64,000 nt of DNA from Mannheimia haemolytica (GTDB lineage Bacteria > Pseudomonadota > Gammaproteobacteria > Enterobacterales > Pasteurellaceae), in assembly GCF_004342115.1 (NCBI RefSeq), contig NZ_SMAC01000001.1, positions 62,001-126,000 of the forward strand, read 5' to 3'. Positions within the stretch are counted from its first letter, which is position 1. Every line of letters begins with the position of its first letter. The notes beneath the pieces were generated by a model. It made no database searches. It was not told the DNA's origin and was given only the letters and a program-made list of their open reading frames with translations. The translations under genes were made by a program, and so were the position numbers. This document shows, one piece after another, positions 55,755 to 64,000 of this stretch.

Positions 55755-55815
55755 GGCAAATTGTTTCTGAAGATAAAATAATTAACACTTATTAGTTAAT
55801 AAAAAAGGAGTTGAA

Positions 55816-55950
55816 ATGCGTTCAGAACTATTAAAAACGCTTTTGTTATCGGGGCTGATTTTACCGTTATTGATGGCATTTGCCGTAGGAGCTTACGGCT
55901 TTATTGTGTGGATGTTACAACTGTTTGTTATTGGTTTACCGGGAGCGTAG
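55816..55950 (+). CDS. torE: TorE/NapE-family small membrane protein
   Basis: This 44-residue single-pass membrane protein reads MRSELLKTLLLSGLILPLLM, then FAVGAYGFIVWMLQLFVIGLPGA, the NapE/TorE pattern with the conserved GxYGFIVWM and the PPG-like end. Its role in respiration is unknown. AAAGGAG precedes the ATG, and it ends 3 bp before torY, so they are cotranslated. It was found by reading the gap before torY. Confidence 0.88.
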   Translation: MRSELLKTLLLSGLILPLLMAFAVGAYGFIVWMLQLFVIGLPGA

Positions 55951-55953
55951 AAA

Positions 55954-57117
55954 ATGTTAGGTTCAATCAAAGCATTATTTACTCGGCCTGCAACCAAAAT
56001 CGGGTTGGGAGTGTTAGTTGGTATCGGTTTTATTGCCGGAGCAATTAGCTGGCATCAATTTAATAAAGCGATGGATCATACCAGCACTGAAGAGTTCTGT
56101 GTGAGTTGCCACTCAATGCAACAGCCGTTAGAGGAGCTTAAAAAAACCGCCCACTGGTCGAATAAAAGCGGGGTAACGGCAACCTGTTCAAGCTGCCACT
56201 TACCGCACGATTATACCGAAAAATATGCCCGCAAAGTGCAGGCAAGCCGTGAGGTGTGGGCAGAATTATCCGGCAAATATAAAGAAGAAGGCTCATTTGA
56301 AAAACACCGCTTAGAAATGGCAGAGCGTGAGTGGGCAAGATTTGCCGCCAATGGTTCAAAAGAGTGTAAGGCTTGCCACAGCTATGAGCGAATGAATTTT
56401 GATAAGATGTCGGAAGCCGCTCGTAAGGCAATGAAACCGGCAGCGGAGAAAGATCAAAGTTGTATGGATTGTCACAAAGGCATTGCTCACCACTTACCGA
56501 AAGCCGATGAAAATGCACTGAAATCGAAGTTTGATCAGTTTGTGAATAAATCCCCAAGCCAAGGCAAATCTTACTACACCAAAGGGAATGCGGAATTATT
56601 CCTAGACGAAGGGTTAAGCCAAACTATCGGGCAATTAGAAACCGCCGTGCCGGTGGCATTTGTGCAAGCAGGCAAAAATGCGGATTTGGTTGAGTTGACA
56701 ATGTGGCGTAAAGAGAAAGGTTTCGGTCGCATTTGGTATCACGATTTCGGGAAAAACATTACCGATGCGGTTCTAACCAAAGAGTTTATGGCAAATCAGC
56801 CGAAATTTGAGGTGTTGGAAACCAAAGAAGATCCGATTACCGGCTTGAATTGGCAAAAAGTGAAACTACAAGCGTGGATTGGCAAAGCTCAATTATTAGA
56901 CGATGTTACCCCAATCTGGGCGAATGCAGAAAACCAATACAAAACCCAATGTAGCACTTGCCACAGACAGCCTGATGTCGCCCACTTCGATTCCAACAGC
57001 TGGATCGGCTTATTCAACGGAATGGTCGGCTTTACCAATATGGATAAACAGACCGGCAAAGAGGTGCTACGTTATTTACAAATGCACGCCTCCGATAGTG
57101 AAGAAGCGAAGCATTAA
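55954..57117 (+). CDS. torY: TorY/MtsM-type pentahaem cytochrome c
   Basis: This is a NapC/NirT-type membrane cytochrome with a C-terminal extra haem domain that carries electrons from quinol to the periplasmic S-/N-oxide reductase. The 387 residues have an N-terminal anchor (IGLGVLVGIGFIAGAISW), four CxxCH sites in the first half (CVSCH, CSSCH, CKACH, CMDCH) and a fifth, CSTCH, near residue 331. H. influenzae HI0644 (torY, also named mtsM) is the evident counterpart. A palindrome at 57128-57148 lies between it and torZ. Confidence 0.93.
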   Translation: MLGSIKALFTRPATKIGLGVLVGIGFIAGAISWHQFNKAMDHTSTEEFCVSCHSMQQPLEELKKTAHWSNKSGVTATCSSCHLPHDYTEKYARKVQASREVWAELSGKYKEEGSFEKHRLEMAEREWARFAANGSKECKACHSYERMNFDKMSEAARKAMKPAAEKDQSCMDCHKGIAHHLPKADENALKSKFDQFVNKSPSQGKSYYTKGNAELFLDEGLSQTIGQLETAVPVAFVQAGKNADLVELTMWRKEKGFGRIWYHDFGKNITDAVLTKEFMANQPKFEVLETKEDPITGLNWQKVKLQAWIGKAQLLDDVTPIWANAENQYKTQCSTCHRQPDVAHFDSNSWIGLFNGMVGFTNMDKQTGKEVLRYLQMHASDSEEAKH

Positions 57118-57127
57118 TAATATTACT

Positions 57128-57148
57128 CCCCTCTTTACTAAAGAGGGG
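57128..57148. repeat. Hairpin between torY and torZ
   Basis: CCCCTCTTT pairs with AAAGAGGGG around ACT. Being inside the operon, it may adjust the torZ to torY ratio or protect mRNA ends. Confidence 0.6.
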
Positions 57149-57216
57149 AATTAATCGAGCGTTGAATAACATTCTCTGTACTAGCTCACGTTTTTACAAA
57201 TAAAGAAGGACAAGAT

Positions 57217-59682
57217 ATGCAACAATCTCGCCGTCAATTTTTAAAAAATATGTCTGTGATGGCTGCCGCTGTCACAATGCCGAATTTCCTCGTGCCTCGC
57301 AATGTGTTTGCGAGTGAAGACCTCAGTCAATGGAAAGTTTCCGGCTCTCACTGGGGGGCAATGCGTGCCAAAATTGAGAACGGACGAGTGGCAGAAATCA
57401 AACCGTTCGAGTTTGATAAACACCCGACCGAAATGCTCAACGGCATTAAAGGCTTAATTTACAGCGATTCCCGTATCCGCTACCCGATGGTGCGTTTAGA
57501 TTGGCTCAAAAACCGCCATAACAGCAACACCGCACAGCGTGGCGATAACCGCTTTGTGCGGGTAACGTGGGACGAAGCCCTCGACCTGTTCTACCAAGAG
57601 TTAGAACGGGTACAAAAAGAGTACGGCCCGTGGGCGTTACACACCGCCAATGTGGGCTGGCGTTCAACCGGTCAATTCCACAGTTGCGGTAACCATATGA
57701 TCCGAGCGATTGCGATGCACGGTAACAGTGTCGGCACGGCAGGCGACTATTCTACCGGTGCAGGGCAGACCATTCTGCCGTATGTGCTGGGTTCAACCGA
57801 AGTCTATTCGCAGGGCACGTCTTGGGAAATCATCTTAAAAGAGAGCGAAAACATCATTTTCTGGGCAAGCGACCCGGTGAAGAACCTGCAAGTGGGTTGG
57901 AACTGCGAAACCCACGAAGCCTATGCCTACTTGGAAAAACTGAAAGAGAAAGTGGCAGCAAAAGGCGTGAATGTGATCTGTGTTGATCCGGTGAAAAGCA
58001 AAACCCAGAATTTCTTAGGTTGCGAACAGCAGTACATCAATCCACAAACCGATGTGCCGTTTATGTTGGCACTTGCCCACACGCTCTACACCGAGAACCT
58101 GTACGACAAAAAATTCTTGGATATGTACACGGTCGGCTTTGAAAAATTCCTGCCGTATCTGTTAGGCGAAACCGAAGACAAAGTGGCGAAAACCCCGGAA
58201 TGGGCGGCTGAAATTTGTGGTATTTCCGCCGACAAAATCCGTGAATTTGCCCGAATGCTTGCCGGCAAACGCACCCAATTTATTTTCGGCTGGGCAATTC
58301 AACGCCAACAACACGGCGAACAACCGTACTGGATGGGAGCGGTGCTAGCCTCAATGTTAGGGCAAATCGGCTTGGAAGGCGGCGGCATCAGCTATGCTCA
58401 CCATTACAGCTCTATCGGTATTCCTGAATCCGGTGCGGCAATGCCGGGGGCGTTCCCGCTCAATATTGATGAGGGGCAAACCCCGAAATACGACAACAAA
58501 GATTACAAAGGCTACAGCGACACCATTCCGGTGGCTCGTATGACCGACAGCTTGCTCCACGCCGGCGAAACCATTGATTACAACGGCAAAAAAGTGACTT
58601 ACGCTCCGTTCAAAATGGCGATTTTCACCGGCTGTAACCAATGGCACCGCCATTCCGAGCGGAACAAAATGAAACAGGCGTTCCAAAAACTGGAAACCAT
58701 TGTTTCGATCAACTACAGTTGGACGGCAACCTGCCGCTTCTCCGACATCGTGCTGCCGGCCTGTACCCCATTTGAACGCAACGATATTGACGCCTACGGC
58801 TCATACAGCAACCGTGGCGTGATTGCAATGCACAAGCTGGTTGATCCACTCTACGACTCTCGCTCCGACTTTGAGATTTTCCGAGATCTCTGCCGCCGTT
58901 TCGGTAAAGAGAAAGAGTACAGCCGTGGAATGGACGAAATGCAGTGGGTAGAAAAACTCTACAAAGATTGTCGCCGTGAAAACAGAGGTAAATTTGAAAT
59001 GCCGGAGTTTGCTGAATTTTGGCAAAAAGGCTATGTGCTGTTCCCAGAGGGCAAACCTTGGGTTCGCCACGCCGATTTCCGTGAAGATCCGGAATTGCAC
59101 GCACTTGGCACACCGTCCGGCTTTATCGAAATTTACAGCAACAAAATCGCCTCTTTCGGCTATGACGATTGCAAAGGTCACCCAATGTGGTTTGAGAAAG
59201 CCGAACGTTCACACGGCGGTAAAAATTCCGACAAATTCCCGTACTGGTTGCAATCAGTTCACCCGGACAAACGCTTACACTCTCAACTTTGTGAATCGAA
59301 AGAACTGCGTGAAACTTACAGCGTGCAAGGGCGTGAACCGCTTTACATTAACCCACAAGATGCCGCCAAACACGGCATTCAAGACGGAGATTTAGTGCGA
59401 GTGTTTAACGACCGTGGGCAAGCGATTGTGGGGGCGGTGCTTTCCGACAACTTCCCGACCGGCGTAGTGCGTTTACAAGAAGGGGCTTGGTATTCACCCC
59501 TTGACGAAAGCGTGGGGGCGATTGACACCTATGGCGACCCGAACACAATGACCCTCGACATCGGCACGTCCAAGTTGGCACAAGCGGTTTCCGCCAACAC
59601 TTGCTTGGTGAACATCGAGAAATTTATCGGCAATGCCCCGGCTCCGAATGGCTTTAACGGTGCGATTGAGGTAACGGCTTAA
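57217..59682 (+). CDS. torZ: Periplasmic S-/N-oxide reductase TorZ/MtsZ
   Basis: This bis-MGD molybdoenzyme of the DMSO reductase family reduces biotin sulfoxide, methionine sulfoxide and TMAO in the periplasm. The 821-residue precursor has a Tat signal ([19 protein letters not shown]). There is no N-terminal 4Fe-4S cysteine motif, as expected for TorA/TorZ/BisC. The Mo ligand serine lies in [17 protein letters not shown] near residue 178. HSCGNHM, HAHH-like SYAHHYSS and [13 protein letters not shown] are typical. H. influenzae HI0643 (MtsZ), which scavenges methionine sulfoxide, is the close counterpart by gene order. It overlaps torD by one base. Confidence 0.92.
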   Translation: MQQSRRQFLKNMSVMAAAVTMPNFLVPRNVFASEDLSQWKVSGSHWGAMRAKIENGRVAEIKPFEFDKHPTEMLNGIKGLIYSDSRIRYPMVRLDWLKNRHNSNTAQRGDNRFVRVTWDEALDLFYQELERVQKEYGPWALHTANVGWRSTGQFHSCGNHMIRAIAMHGNSVGTAGDYSTGAGQTILPYVLGSTEVYSQGTSWEIILKESENIIFWASDPVKNLQVGWNCETHEAYAYLEKLKEKVAAKGVNVICVDPVKSKTQNFLGCEQQYINPQTDVPFMLALAHTLYTENLYDKKFLDMYTVGFEKFLPYLLGETEDKVAKTPEWAAEICGISADKIREFARMLAGKRTQFIFGWAIQRQQHGEQPYWMGAVLASMLGQIGLEGGGISYAHHYSSIGIPESGAAMPGAFPLNIDEGQTPKYDNKDYKGYSDTIPVARMTDSLLHAGETIDYNGKKVTYAPFKMAIFTGCNQWHRHSERNKMKQAFQKLETIVSINYSWTATCRFSDIVLPACTPFERNDIDAYGSYSNRGVIAMHKLVDPLYDSRSDFEIFRDLCRRFGKEKEYSRGMDEMQWVEKLYKDCRRENRGKFEMPEFAEFWQKGYVLFPEGKPWVRHADFREDPELHALGTPSGFIEIYSNKIASFGYDDCKGHPMWFEKAERSHGGKNSDKFPYWLQSVHPDKRLHSQLCESKELRETYSVQGREPLYINPQDAAKHGIQDGDLVRVFNDRGQAIVGAVLSDNFPTGVVRLQEGAWYSPLDESVGAIDTYGDPNTMTLDIGTSKLAQAVSANTCLVNIEKFIGNAPAPNGFNGAIEVTA

Positions 59683-60272
59683 TGACGTTGGCAATCAGTC
59701 GTGAAGAACGGCAATTTATCTATGGCTGGTTTAACGCAATGCTCGCCCGAGAACTTTCGGACGAGCAGTTAAATGCCTTACAAGCGGGCGAATTTGACGA
59801 TTTTTTTGCATACCTCAGCGAATTGGGTTTTGCCGAACAGGTTGCAAAATTTCAAGCAGAAGTGACCGCTTGTAGGCAGCTGGAATTTCCTCGTCTAGAA
59901 CTGGCGGCTGACTTTGCCCAACTGTTTTTATTGGAAGGCAATCTCAGTGCCATTCCTTACGCCTCCGCCTATTTAAGCGGCGAAGCGTTAGCGAAAAATT
60001 TGGCGGAAATGGACAGACTGCTGGGCGAATTTGGGCTGCAAGTTAATCGAGAAACCAAAGAGCCGAGCGATCACCTTTGCGTTTATCTCACCCTTTTTGA
60101 CCGCTTGCTTGTTGAAAAACCGTTGGAAACGCAACAGCAATTTCTGCAAAACCAACTGATGAGCTGGCTCCCTGCGTGGTTCGCCAAAGCCAAAACCGTC
60201 AAAACTAACACCGGCGTTTATCCGGCGTTGCTAAGGTTGTTTGAACAGGTGTTGCTGAAGGAACAAAGATAA
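59682..60272 (+). CDS. torD: TorD-family molybdoenzyme chaperone
   Basis: TorD binds the Tat signal and core of the tor reductase during cofactor insertion. The 196 residues show the family blocks FIYGWFNAMLARELSDEQLNAL, FAQLFLLEGNLSAIPYASAYL near residue 85 and EPSDHLCVYLTLFDRL near 125. Its ATG overlaps the torZ stop (TAATG), so it is translated with TorZ. An uptake-signal complement lies inside at 59875. A terminator follows at 60313. Confidence 0.92.
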   Translation: MTLAISREERQFIYGWFNAMLARELSDEQLNALQAGEFDDFFAYLSELGFAEQVAKFQAEVTACRQLEFPRLELAADFAQLFLLEGNLSAIPYASAYLSGEALAKNLAEMDRLLGEFGLQVNRETKEPSDHLCVYLTLFDRLLVEKPLETQQQFLQNQLMSWLPAWFAKAKTVKTNTGVYPALLRLFEQVLLKEQR

Positions 60273-60312
60273 AGTTATTTATTTGAGAATGATTTGTATT
60301 GAGCGAATTGAG

Positions 60313-60340
60313 AAAGGAAGTTAAAATTTCAACTTCCTTT
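60313..60340 (+). terminator. Terminator of the tor operon
   Basis: AAAGGAAGTT (60313-60322) pairs perfectly with AACTTCCTTT (60331-60340), followed by T's. Confidence 0.88.
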
Positions 60341-60411
60341 TTTATTGGCTGGATTTATCCACATTATTACAAGCGGTTATTTTTATAAAAAAATTTACAA
60401 AGGAGACATTA

Positions 60412-61101
60412 ATGCAAAATAATAAAACCACCTACCTAAATTGGTACGATTTATGCGTGCTAACCCTGATCCTGTTTGGTGAGGCAATTTATACCTCAAC
60501 CCAGCAATATTTCATCACCACCGAAATGCAAGGTAATTTTGAAGAAAATTTAACCTTTTCAAATGAACAAAATTATTGGGCATTACTGACGCAACTTGCA
60601 TTGTTGCTGATTGCAATGGGCTATCTAAAATGGCGGAATTTTGATTTCAGCCGTTGGGTGATTCGTCCCTCTTGGCTGGCTTTTTTTAGCGGTATCGGGT
60701 TGTTTATCTTGCTCTCGTTAGCGATGGATCTCTATTTTGAAACATTATATGGTGTTTACAACCTAGTGTATCCGGAGCCATTTTGGGCAGTATTGAGAGA
60801 AGTGAATATTTCTACCGTGCTGTATGCGATTTTAAACGGCTTTTATGAAGAAATCTTTTTCCTCGGTATTTGCTTGGCGGTTAAACCTGAATATTTAAAA
60901 TGGGCGGTGATTTATTCACTGATTATTCGGGTGAGTTTTCATACCTATCAAGGAATGGAAAGTGCGTTAGGATTAGGAATTTGGCTCGGTTTAATTATTT
61001 ATTTGCTCTACTCACGCTCAAAGCAGAAAAACCTATTTCCATTTTGGGTGGCACACAGTATTGCGGATATTTTGGGGCTGAGTTTGTTGGCTTATTTTTA
61101 G
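60412..61101 (+). CDS. CPBP-family intramembrane metalloprotease
   Basis: This 229-residue membrane protein of the CPBP (CAAX-like, Abi) protease family has the three motifs in order: FYEEIFFLG near residue 145 (Glu-Glu), FHTYQGME near 180 and WVAHSIADILG near 215 (His). Hydrophobic segments lie near residues 12-30, 60-80, 88-110, 145-160, 165-180, 188-205 and 210-229. Roles of family members range from bacteriocin immunity to protein processing; nothing nearby identifies the substrate. It stands alone between the tor terminator and the surface lipoprotein gene. Confidence 0.85.
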   Translation: MQNNKTTYLNWYDLCVLTLILFGEAIYTSTQQYFITTEMQGNFEENLTFSNEQNYWALLTQLALLLIAMGYLKWRNFDFSRWVIRPSWLAFFSGIGLFILLSLAMDLYFETLYGVYNLVYPEPFWAVLREVNISTVLYAILNGFYEEIFFLGICLAVKPEYLKWAVIYSLIIRVSFHTYQGMESALGLGIWLGLIIYLLYSRSKQKNLFPFWVAHSIADILGLSLLAYF

Positions 61102-61172
61102 TTAAAGGTGCTACATTTAAGCGGCATAAGTTGATAGAGCTGATCGTACCAGTAGCATAAAAACATTATTAT

Positions 61173-61229
61173 TTGTATGGAAAGGTGCTTTTAGGTTACA
61201 ATATAACCGATAGTTATTGGTTATAACTA
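61173..61229 (+). promoter_or_regulatory. Promoter region of the surface lipoprotein with two inverted repeats
   Basis: TTGTAT (61173-61178), 18 bp, TACAAT (61197-61202) is a possible promoter. Over and after the -10 lie GGTTA/TAACC (61194-61208) and TAGTTAT/ATAACTA (61211-61229). They could be operators or an early RNA hairpin. No good Fur box is visible. Confidence 0.45.
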
Positions 61230-61258
61230 AAAATTATTTTTAATTTAACGGAGCAAAT

Positions 61259-62011
61259 ATGAAGAGTATCAAAAAATTAACCCTAGCCACTTTGATTTTA
61301 GTGGGTTTAACTGCTTGTGGTAGCGGTGGTTCAGGTAGCAGTTCTAATAATGCTAAATCGAAACCACAAGTTGAGTTAAAAAAAACTGAAGAGGATAAAA
61401 AGGCTGAAGAAGCAAAAAAAATTGCAGAGGCAAAAGGAATTGGCAATAAAGAATATAAAGATGGATTAAATGAGTTAGAAGAAAAAAATGAAACAGGTAA
61501 AAACGGAGAAGAGATTCGAACCCATGGTTATCTCTATAACAGCCATTATTCCGTTGTAACTGCCAAAATGAAACAAACTTTACAGGAAAATGGTCGTCAA
61601 ATGGAACCTACGGTTGAAGTGAAAGGGCTTAAAACTGAGAATTTACCGACAGAGGGCAAAGCAACATATAAAGGAGAAGCCTTTGATTCTCACGGTAATA
61701 ACAGCAATTCAGTAGTAGGTGGAGAATTAATCTATAATGTTGATTTCTCTAGTCGTACCGGATCAGGTCTAGTTAAAAATGTACAGGGCGGTTCTATCGA
61801 GTTAGCACAAGGCGAAATAAAAAATGATAGTATTATAGCTTCTGCTCACCAAAAGTATAATGATCAGGCTGTTGGAAATGGTAGTTACAATATCCAATTC
61901 TTTGGTCCAAATGCAGAAGAAATTGGAGGGAAAATTGAGCTTAATGGTGAGGGCGAAGGCTCAATGAAGCAGATGTTAGGTATTGCAGGAACCCGAGAAG
62001 AACAAAAATAA
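61259..62011 (+). CDS. Slam-dependent surface lipoprotein (TbpB-like barrel)
   Basis: This 250-residue lipoprotein has lipobox LTACGSGG (Cys20), a charged Lys/Glu-rich linker (about residues 35-75) and a C-terminal eight-strand barrel of the transferrin-binding-protein type. GKATYKGEAF near residue 127, GGELIYNVDFSSRTGSGLV near 152, GGSIELAQGEI near 173 and the signature NIQFFGPNAEEIGG near 215 mark this fold, shared by TbpB, factor H-binding and haemophilin-type Slam substrates. The slam gene follows 48 bp on, so it is its natural client. Possible ligands are a host iron carrier, haem or a complement factor; the sequence does not decide. GGAG precedes the ATG. Confidence 0.87.
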   Translation: MKSIKKLTLATLILVGLTACGSGGSGSSSNNAKSKPQVELKKTEEDKKAEEAKKIAEAKGIGNKEYKDGLNELEEKNETGKNGEEIRTHGYLYNSHYSVVTAKMKQTLQENGRQMEPTVEVKGLKTENLPTEGKATYKGEAFDSHGNNSNSVVGGELIYNVDFSSRTGSGLVKNVQGGSIELAQGEIKNDSIIASAHQKYNDQAVGNGSYNIQFFGPNAEEIGGKIELNGEGEGSMKQMLGIAGTREEQK

Positions 62012-62023
62012 CATTTAATACCC

Positions 62024-62056
62024 AATGCCGTTTAATCTTAAACGGCATTCTTTTTT
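62024..62056 (+). terminator. Terminator between surface lipoprotein and slam
   Basis: AATGCCGTTTAA (62024-62035) pairs with TTAAACGGCATT (62038-62049), followed by CTTTTTT. The slam ATG is 4 bases past the T run, so slam would be made mainly from read-through. Confidence 0.85.
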
Positions 62057-62059
62057 ACT

Positions 62060-63454
62060 ATGTATAAAAAACATTTTCTATTTTTACTTGTTTCGCCTTT
62101 AGTAATGGCGGAAACGGTTGAGTTTCAGCAAGATCCCAAAGAGTTTGATGGGCAGCGACAAGCGGTTAAATTTGAGCAAGAAATTGCAAAAAAGGATTTA
62201 AAATTAACCGCTTACTTGGAGGAAGATAATTCCCTTAAAGGTATTGAACAGCACATTAACCAAGCGATTCTTAGACAAGATTGGGCGAAGCTGGAAAGGC
62301 TGCTTGGCGATTATGCAAAGCAAGAGCAATTTGATCCGCTACTTTTAGACTATGCTTTGGCGGCATTGGCTTATGCTAAAAAAGATTATCGCTCTGCGGC
62401 GTTTTATTATCAGCAGTTGCTGAAAAAACAGCCTGATTTAACCTACCCTCGTTTTGATTTGGCTCTGATTTTAAAAGAGGATTATCGCTACAGGGAAGCA
62501 GAGCAAGAATTTAAGCAACTCAAAACCGATGATTTACGCAATGCGGTGAACAGTGCGTTGGCTCAAATAGAGGAGGAAGAGAGCTGGAAGCCGGATTTTT
62601 ATTTGCAATATACTCAAACCAACAATGTGAATAATGCTTCTTCGTCGCCAACGGTAAATGTAAACGGGCGGATTTTTATTAAAGAATCAGACAGCTTGCC
62701 GCAGTCGGCAAAAGGCGTAAGATATGGCGTTGGCTTGAGTAAAATGCGAAATATCGGCGGTAATCATTTTGTGGGAGTCGATCTTGGCTATAACGGCGTT
62801 TATTACTGGAATAACCACGATTATAGCGAACAGTCGGTCTCACTAACACCAAAATATAGCTACAGAACGGCAACTTATCGTATCGGGGTTTCGCCCTTTA
62901 TTGAGCAGAATTGGCTGGGTAGCTCACGGTATAACTATCAATTTGGTAGCAGTATCAATGCTGTTAAACTTTTTGAACGAGGGCTGATTTCCGGCTCATT
63001 CAGCCATCTGCAAAAACGTTATAGTGAACAGCATATTGCCGACCGTTACAATGGTTATCGCAACCAACTCACGCTAGGTACGCAATGGCAAGCGGTCAAA
63101 AATTGGCGATTTTTTGCAAATCTTAACGCTAGCCGTGAAATTACCCGTGAGAAAGCTCAATCTTCCAATAAGTGGCTGGCGACCATTGGCGTAATTTACC
63201 AAACCCCAAGCTGGGCAAGTTCGGTAAGTGTCGGATATGGCAAGCGTTATTTTGCTGATAAACATTATCTGTTTGGCTATAAACGCCAAGATAAGGAATA
63301 TCAAGCGAATGTGGCGGTGTGGAATCGAAGTTGGCACTGGCATGGGATTGTGCCGAAATTAAATTTCCGCTATCAAAAAATCGACAGCAATATTGCCGAT
63401 TTCTACTCCCGTAGCAATAAAGAAGTCTTTATGACGTTAGAGAAACTATTTTAA
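62060..63454 (+). CDS. slam: Slam (surface lipoprotein assembly modulator) outer-membrane exporter
   Basis: Slam (type XI secretion) moves surface lipoproteins across the outer membrane. The 464 residues start with a signal (MYKKHFLFLLVSPLVMA). A TPR-like periplasmic domain follows (about residues 60-175; ALAALAYAKKDYRSAAFYYQQLLKKQPDLTYPRFDLALI) and then a 14-strand barrel of the DUF560 type (about 185-464) ending in Phe. Typical segments are YTQTNNVNNASS near 190, FIEQNWLGSSRYNY and LGTQWQAVKNWRFFANLNASREITREKA. No Shine-Dalgarno sequence is visible before the ATG because a terminator lies there. The adjacent TbpB-like lipoprotein is the presumed cargo. Confidence 0.9.
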   Translation: MYKKHFLFLLVSPLVMAETVEFQQDPKEFDGQRQAVKFEQEIAKKDLKLTAYLEEDNSLKGIEQHINQAILRQDWAKLERLLGDYAKQEQFDPLLLDYALAALAYAKKDYRSAAFYYQQLLKKQPDLTYPRFDLALILKEDYRYREAEQEFKQLKTDDLRNAVNSALAQIEEEESWKPDFYLQYTQTNNVNNASSSPTVNVNGRIFIKESDSLPQSAKGVRYGVGLSKMRNIGGNHFVGVDLGYNGVYYWNNHDYSEQSVSLTPKYSYRTATYRIGVSPFIEQNWLGSSRYNYQFGSSINAVKLFERGLISGSFSHLQKRYSEQHIADRYNGYRNQLTLGTQWQAVKNWRFFANLNASREITREKAQSSNKWLATIGVIYQTPSWASSVSVGYGKRYFADKHYLFGYKRQDKEYQANVAVWNRSWHWHGIVPKLNFRYQKIDSNIADFYSRSNKEVFMTLEKLF

Positions 63455-63504
63455 GGCTGTGTATGAATGTCGGGGAGAAAAATTTTCGCCCCATCAATAT
63501 TAAC

Positions 63505-64000
63505 TTAATTGAATTTTTGGTAATTTAACTGCAACCATTGTAGCCCAATTACCGCAATTACATTATCAATTGTGCCGTCTTCCACCCATTGATATGCCTG
63601 TTCACGGCTAACCACATGCACTAAAATATCTTCGTTTTCTTCTTCCAATAAGCCGTGAACCTCGCCGGATTTCACTTTGGTGTTGTCAATCAAGCCGAGA
63701 AACAGGTGCAGGCGTTCCAGTTGTCCACCGGGGCTGTCCCATACGCTTAAGGCGTGTTGCACTTGTGTTACTTCCAAGCCGGCTTCTTCTTTGGCTTCAC
63801 GCATTGCAACTTCTGCCGGCTCTTCGTTGCCTTTATCTACCATACCGGCAACCAATTCCAGCAACCAAGGCGATTTCTTCTGCCCTGCATCGTAAGCACC
63901 GATACGCACTTGCTCAATTAGCACTACCTTGTCTAAGATAGGATCGTAAGCAATTAAAGCTGCCGCTTCGCCTTTAATTAAGAGTTCACGCACCACTTCA
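63505..64000 (-). CDS. nudF: ADP-ribose pyrophosphatase NudF (N-terminus outside window)
   Basis: This Nudix hydrolase cleaves ADP-ribose to AMP and ribose-5-phosphate. The 165 residues inside the window lack the first ~40; the frame is open at the window edge. The Nudix box is GMVDKGNEEPAEVAMREAKEEAGLEV, with the RExxEE metal residues, preceded by LIEQVRIGAY and followed by DSPGGQLERLHLFLGL. The Gly-Gln-Leu-Glu-Arg block is the NudF (TrgB) type. It is convergent with slam; an imperfect hairpin at 63472-63491 lies between. Confidence 0.93.
   Translation of the reverse strand, partial: EVVRELLIKGEAAALIAYDPILDKVVLIEQVRIGAYDAGQKKSPWLLELVAGMVDKGNEEPAEVAMREAKEEAGLEVTQVQHALSVWDSPGGQLERLHLFLGLIDNTKVKSGEVHGLLEEENEDILVHVVSREQAYQWVEDGTIDNVIAVIGLQWLQLNYQKFN

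Noticed and set aside
58709-59395. Several frames of 126-139 codons inside torZ
   Set aside because: All are shadows of the conserved TorZ sequence, which has higher GC than the surroundings and therefore long spurious frames.
57217-59682. Cytoplasmic biotin sulfoxide reductase (BisC)
   Set aside because: A clear Tat signal and the adjacent pentahaem TorY cytochrome show a periplasmic TorZ/MtsZ-type enzyme instead.

Overview
The window is a stretch of a Pasteurellaceae chromosome. The 9-mer ACAAGCGGT or its complement occurs about 20 times (about 0.5 expected by chance), often with an AT-rich tail. This is the Apl-type DNA uptake signal of the Actinobacillus pleuropneumoniae / Mannheimia / Haemophilus ducreyi branch. 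Gene orders such as comNOPQ-recC, hxuCBA and napFDAGHBC fit the family. The genus cannot be settled from the sequence alone.

Layout. 1-5.3 kb: the 5' part of menD, then a C4-dicarboxylate TRAP operon (dctPQM, minus strand) with a decayed IS110-family element between dctP and dctQ. 5.5-11.3 kb: yfcZ, a broken PACE efflux gene, and the galactose ABC transporter mglBAC preceded by a second, diverged mglB copy that has its own CRP-type promoter. 11.3-13.7 kb: a histidine-rich leader peptide with an attenuator in front of a frameshifted peptide-binding-protein gene, then a pseudoazurin. 13.7-22.4 kb: competence pseudopilins comNOPQ behind a CRP-S (Sxy-dependent) site, recC and ptrA. 22.4-31.1 kb: haem/glutathione-binding lipoprotein hbpA divergent from the haem-haemopexin operon hxuCBA, with Fur-like boxes between them. 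31.1-39.5 kb: an IS481-like remnant, then housekeeping genes (birA, murB, crp, yheU, slmA, dut, coaBC, radC, rpmB, rpmG) interrupted by a low-GC glycosyltransferase and a DUF1016 gene stump. 39.5-43.7 kb: a D-threonate catabolic cluster (pdxA2, permease, kinase dtnK, DeoR regulator) with a frameshifted kinase. 43.7-47.5 kb: dat and ddc (1,3-diaminopropane synthesis) behind a structured leader, then a BOF lipoprotein. 47.5-60.3 kb: a flavodoxin-fold oxidoreductase, napFDAGHBC, cpdA, and torE-torY-torZ-torD. 60.4-64 kb: a CPBP membrane protease, a surface lipoprotein with its Slam exporter, and partial nudF.

How it works together. The window is rich in anaerobic respiration (nap, torYZ; perfect FNR boxes at 48194 and 55741), host-iron acquisition (hbpA, hxuCBA, possibly the Slam substrate) and cAMP-CRP control. 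crp and the cAMP phosphodiesterase gene cpdA are both present, together with three class-II-spaced CRP promoters (two mglB copies and pdxA2) and two CRP-S sites (comN, radC).

At least six genes or elements are broken (IS110 transposase, PACE transporter, peptide-binding protein, IS481 remnant, DUF1016 stump, dtnK). The least explained structures are the attenuator before the dead peptide-binding gene, the switch-like RNA upstream of dat, and the mutually exclusive stems in the IS110 5' noncoding region.
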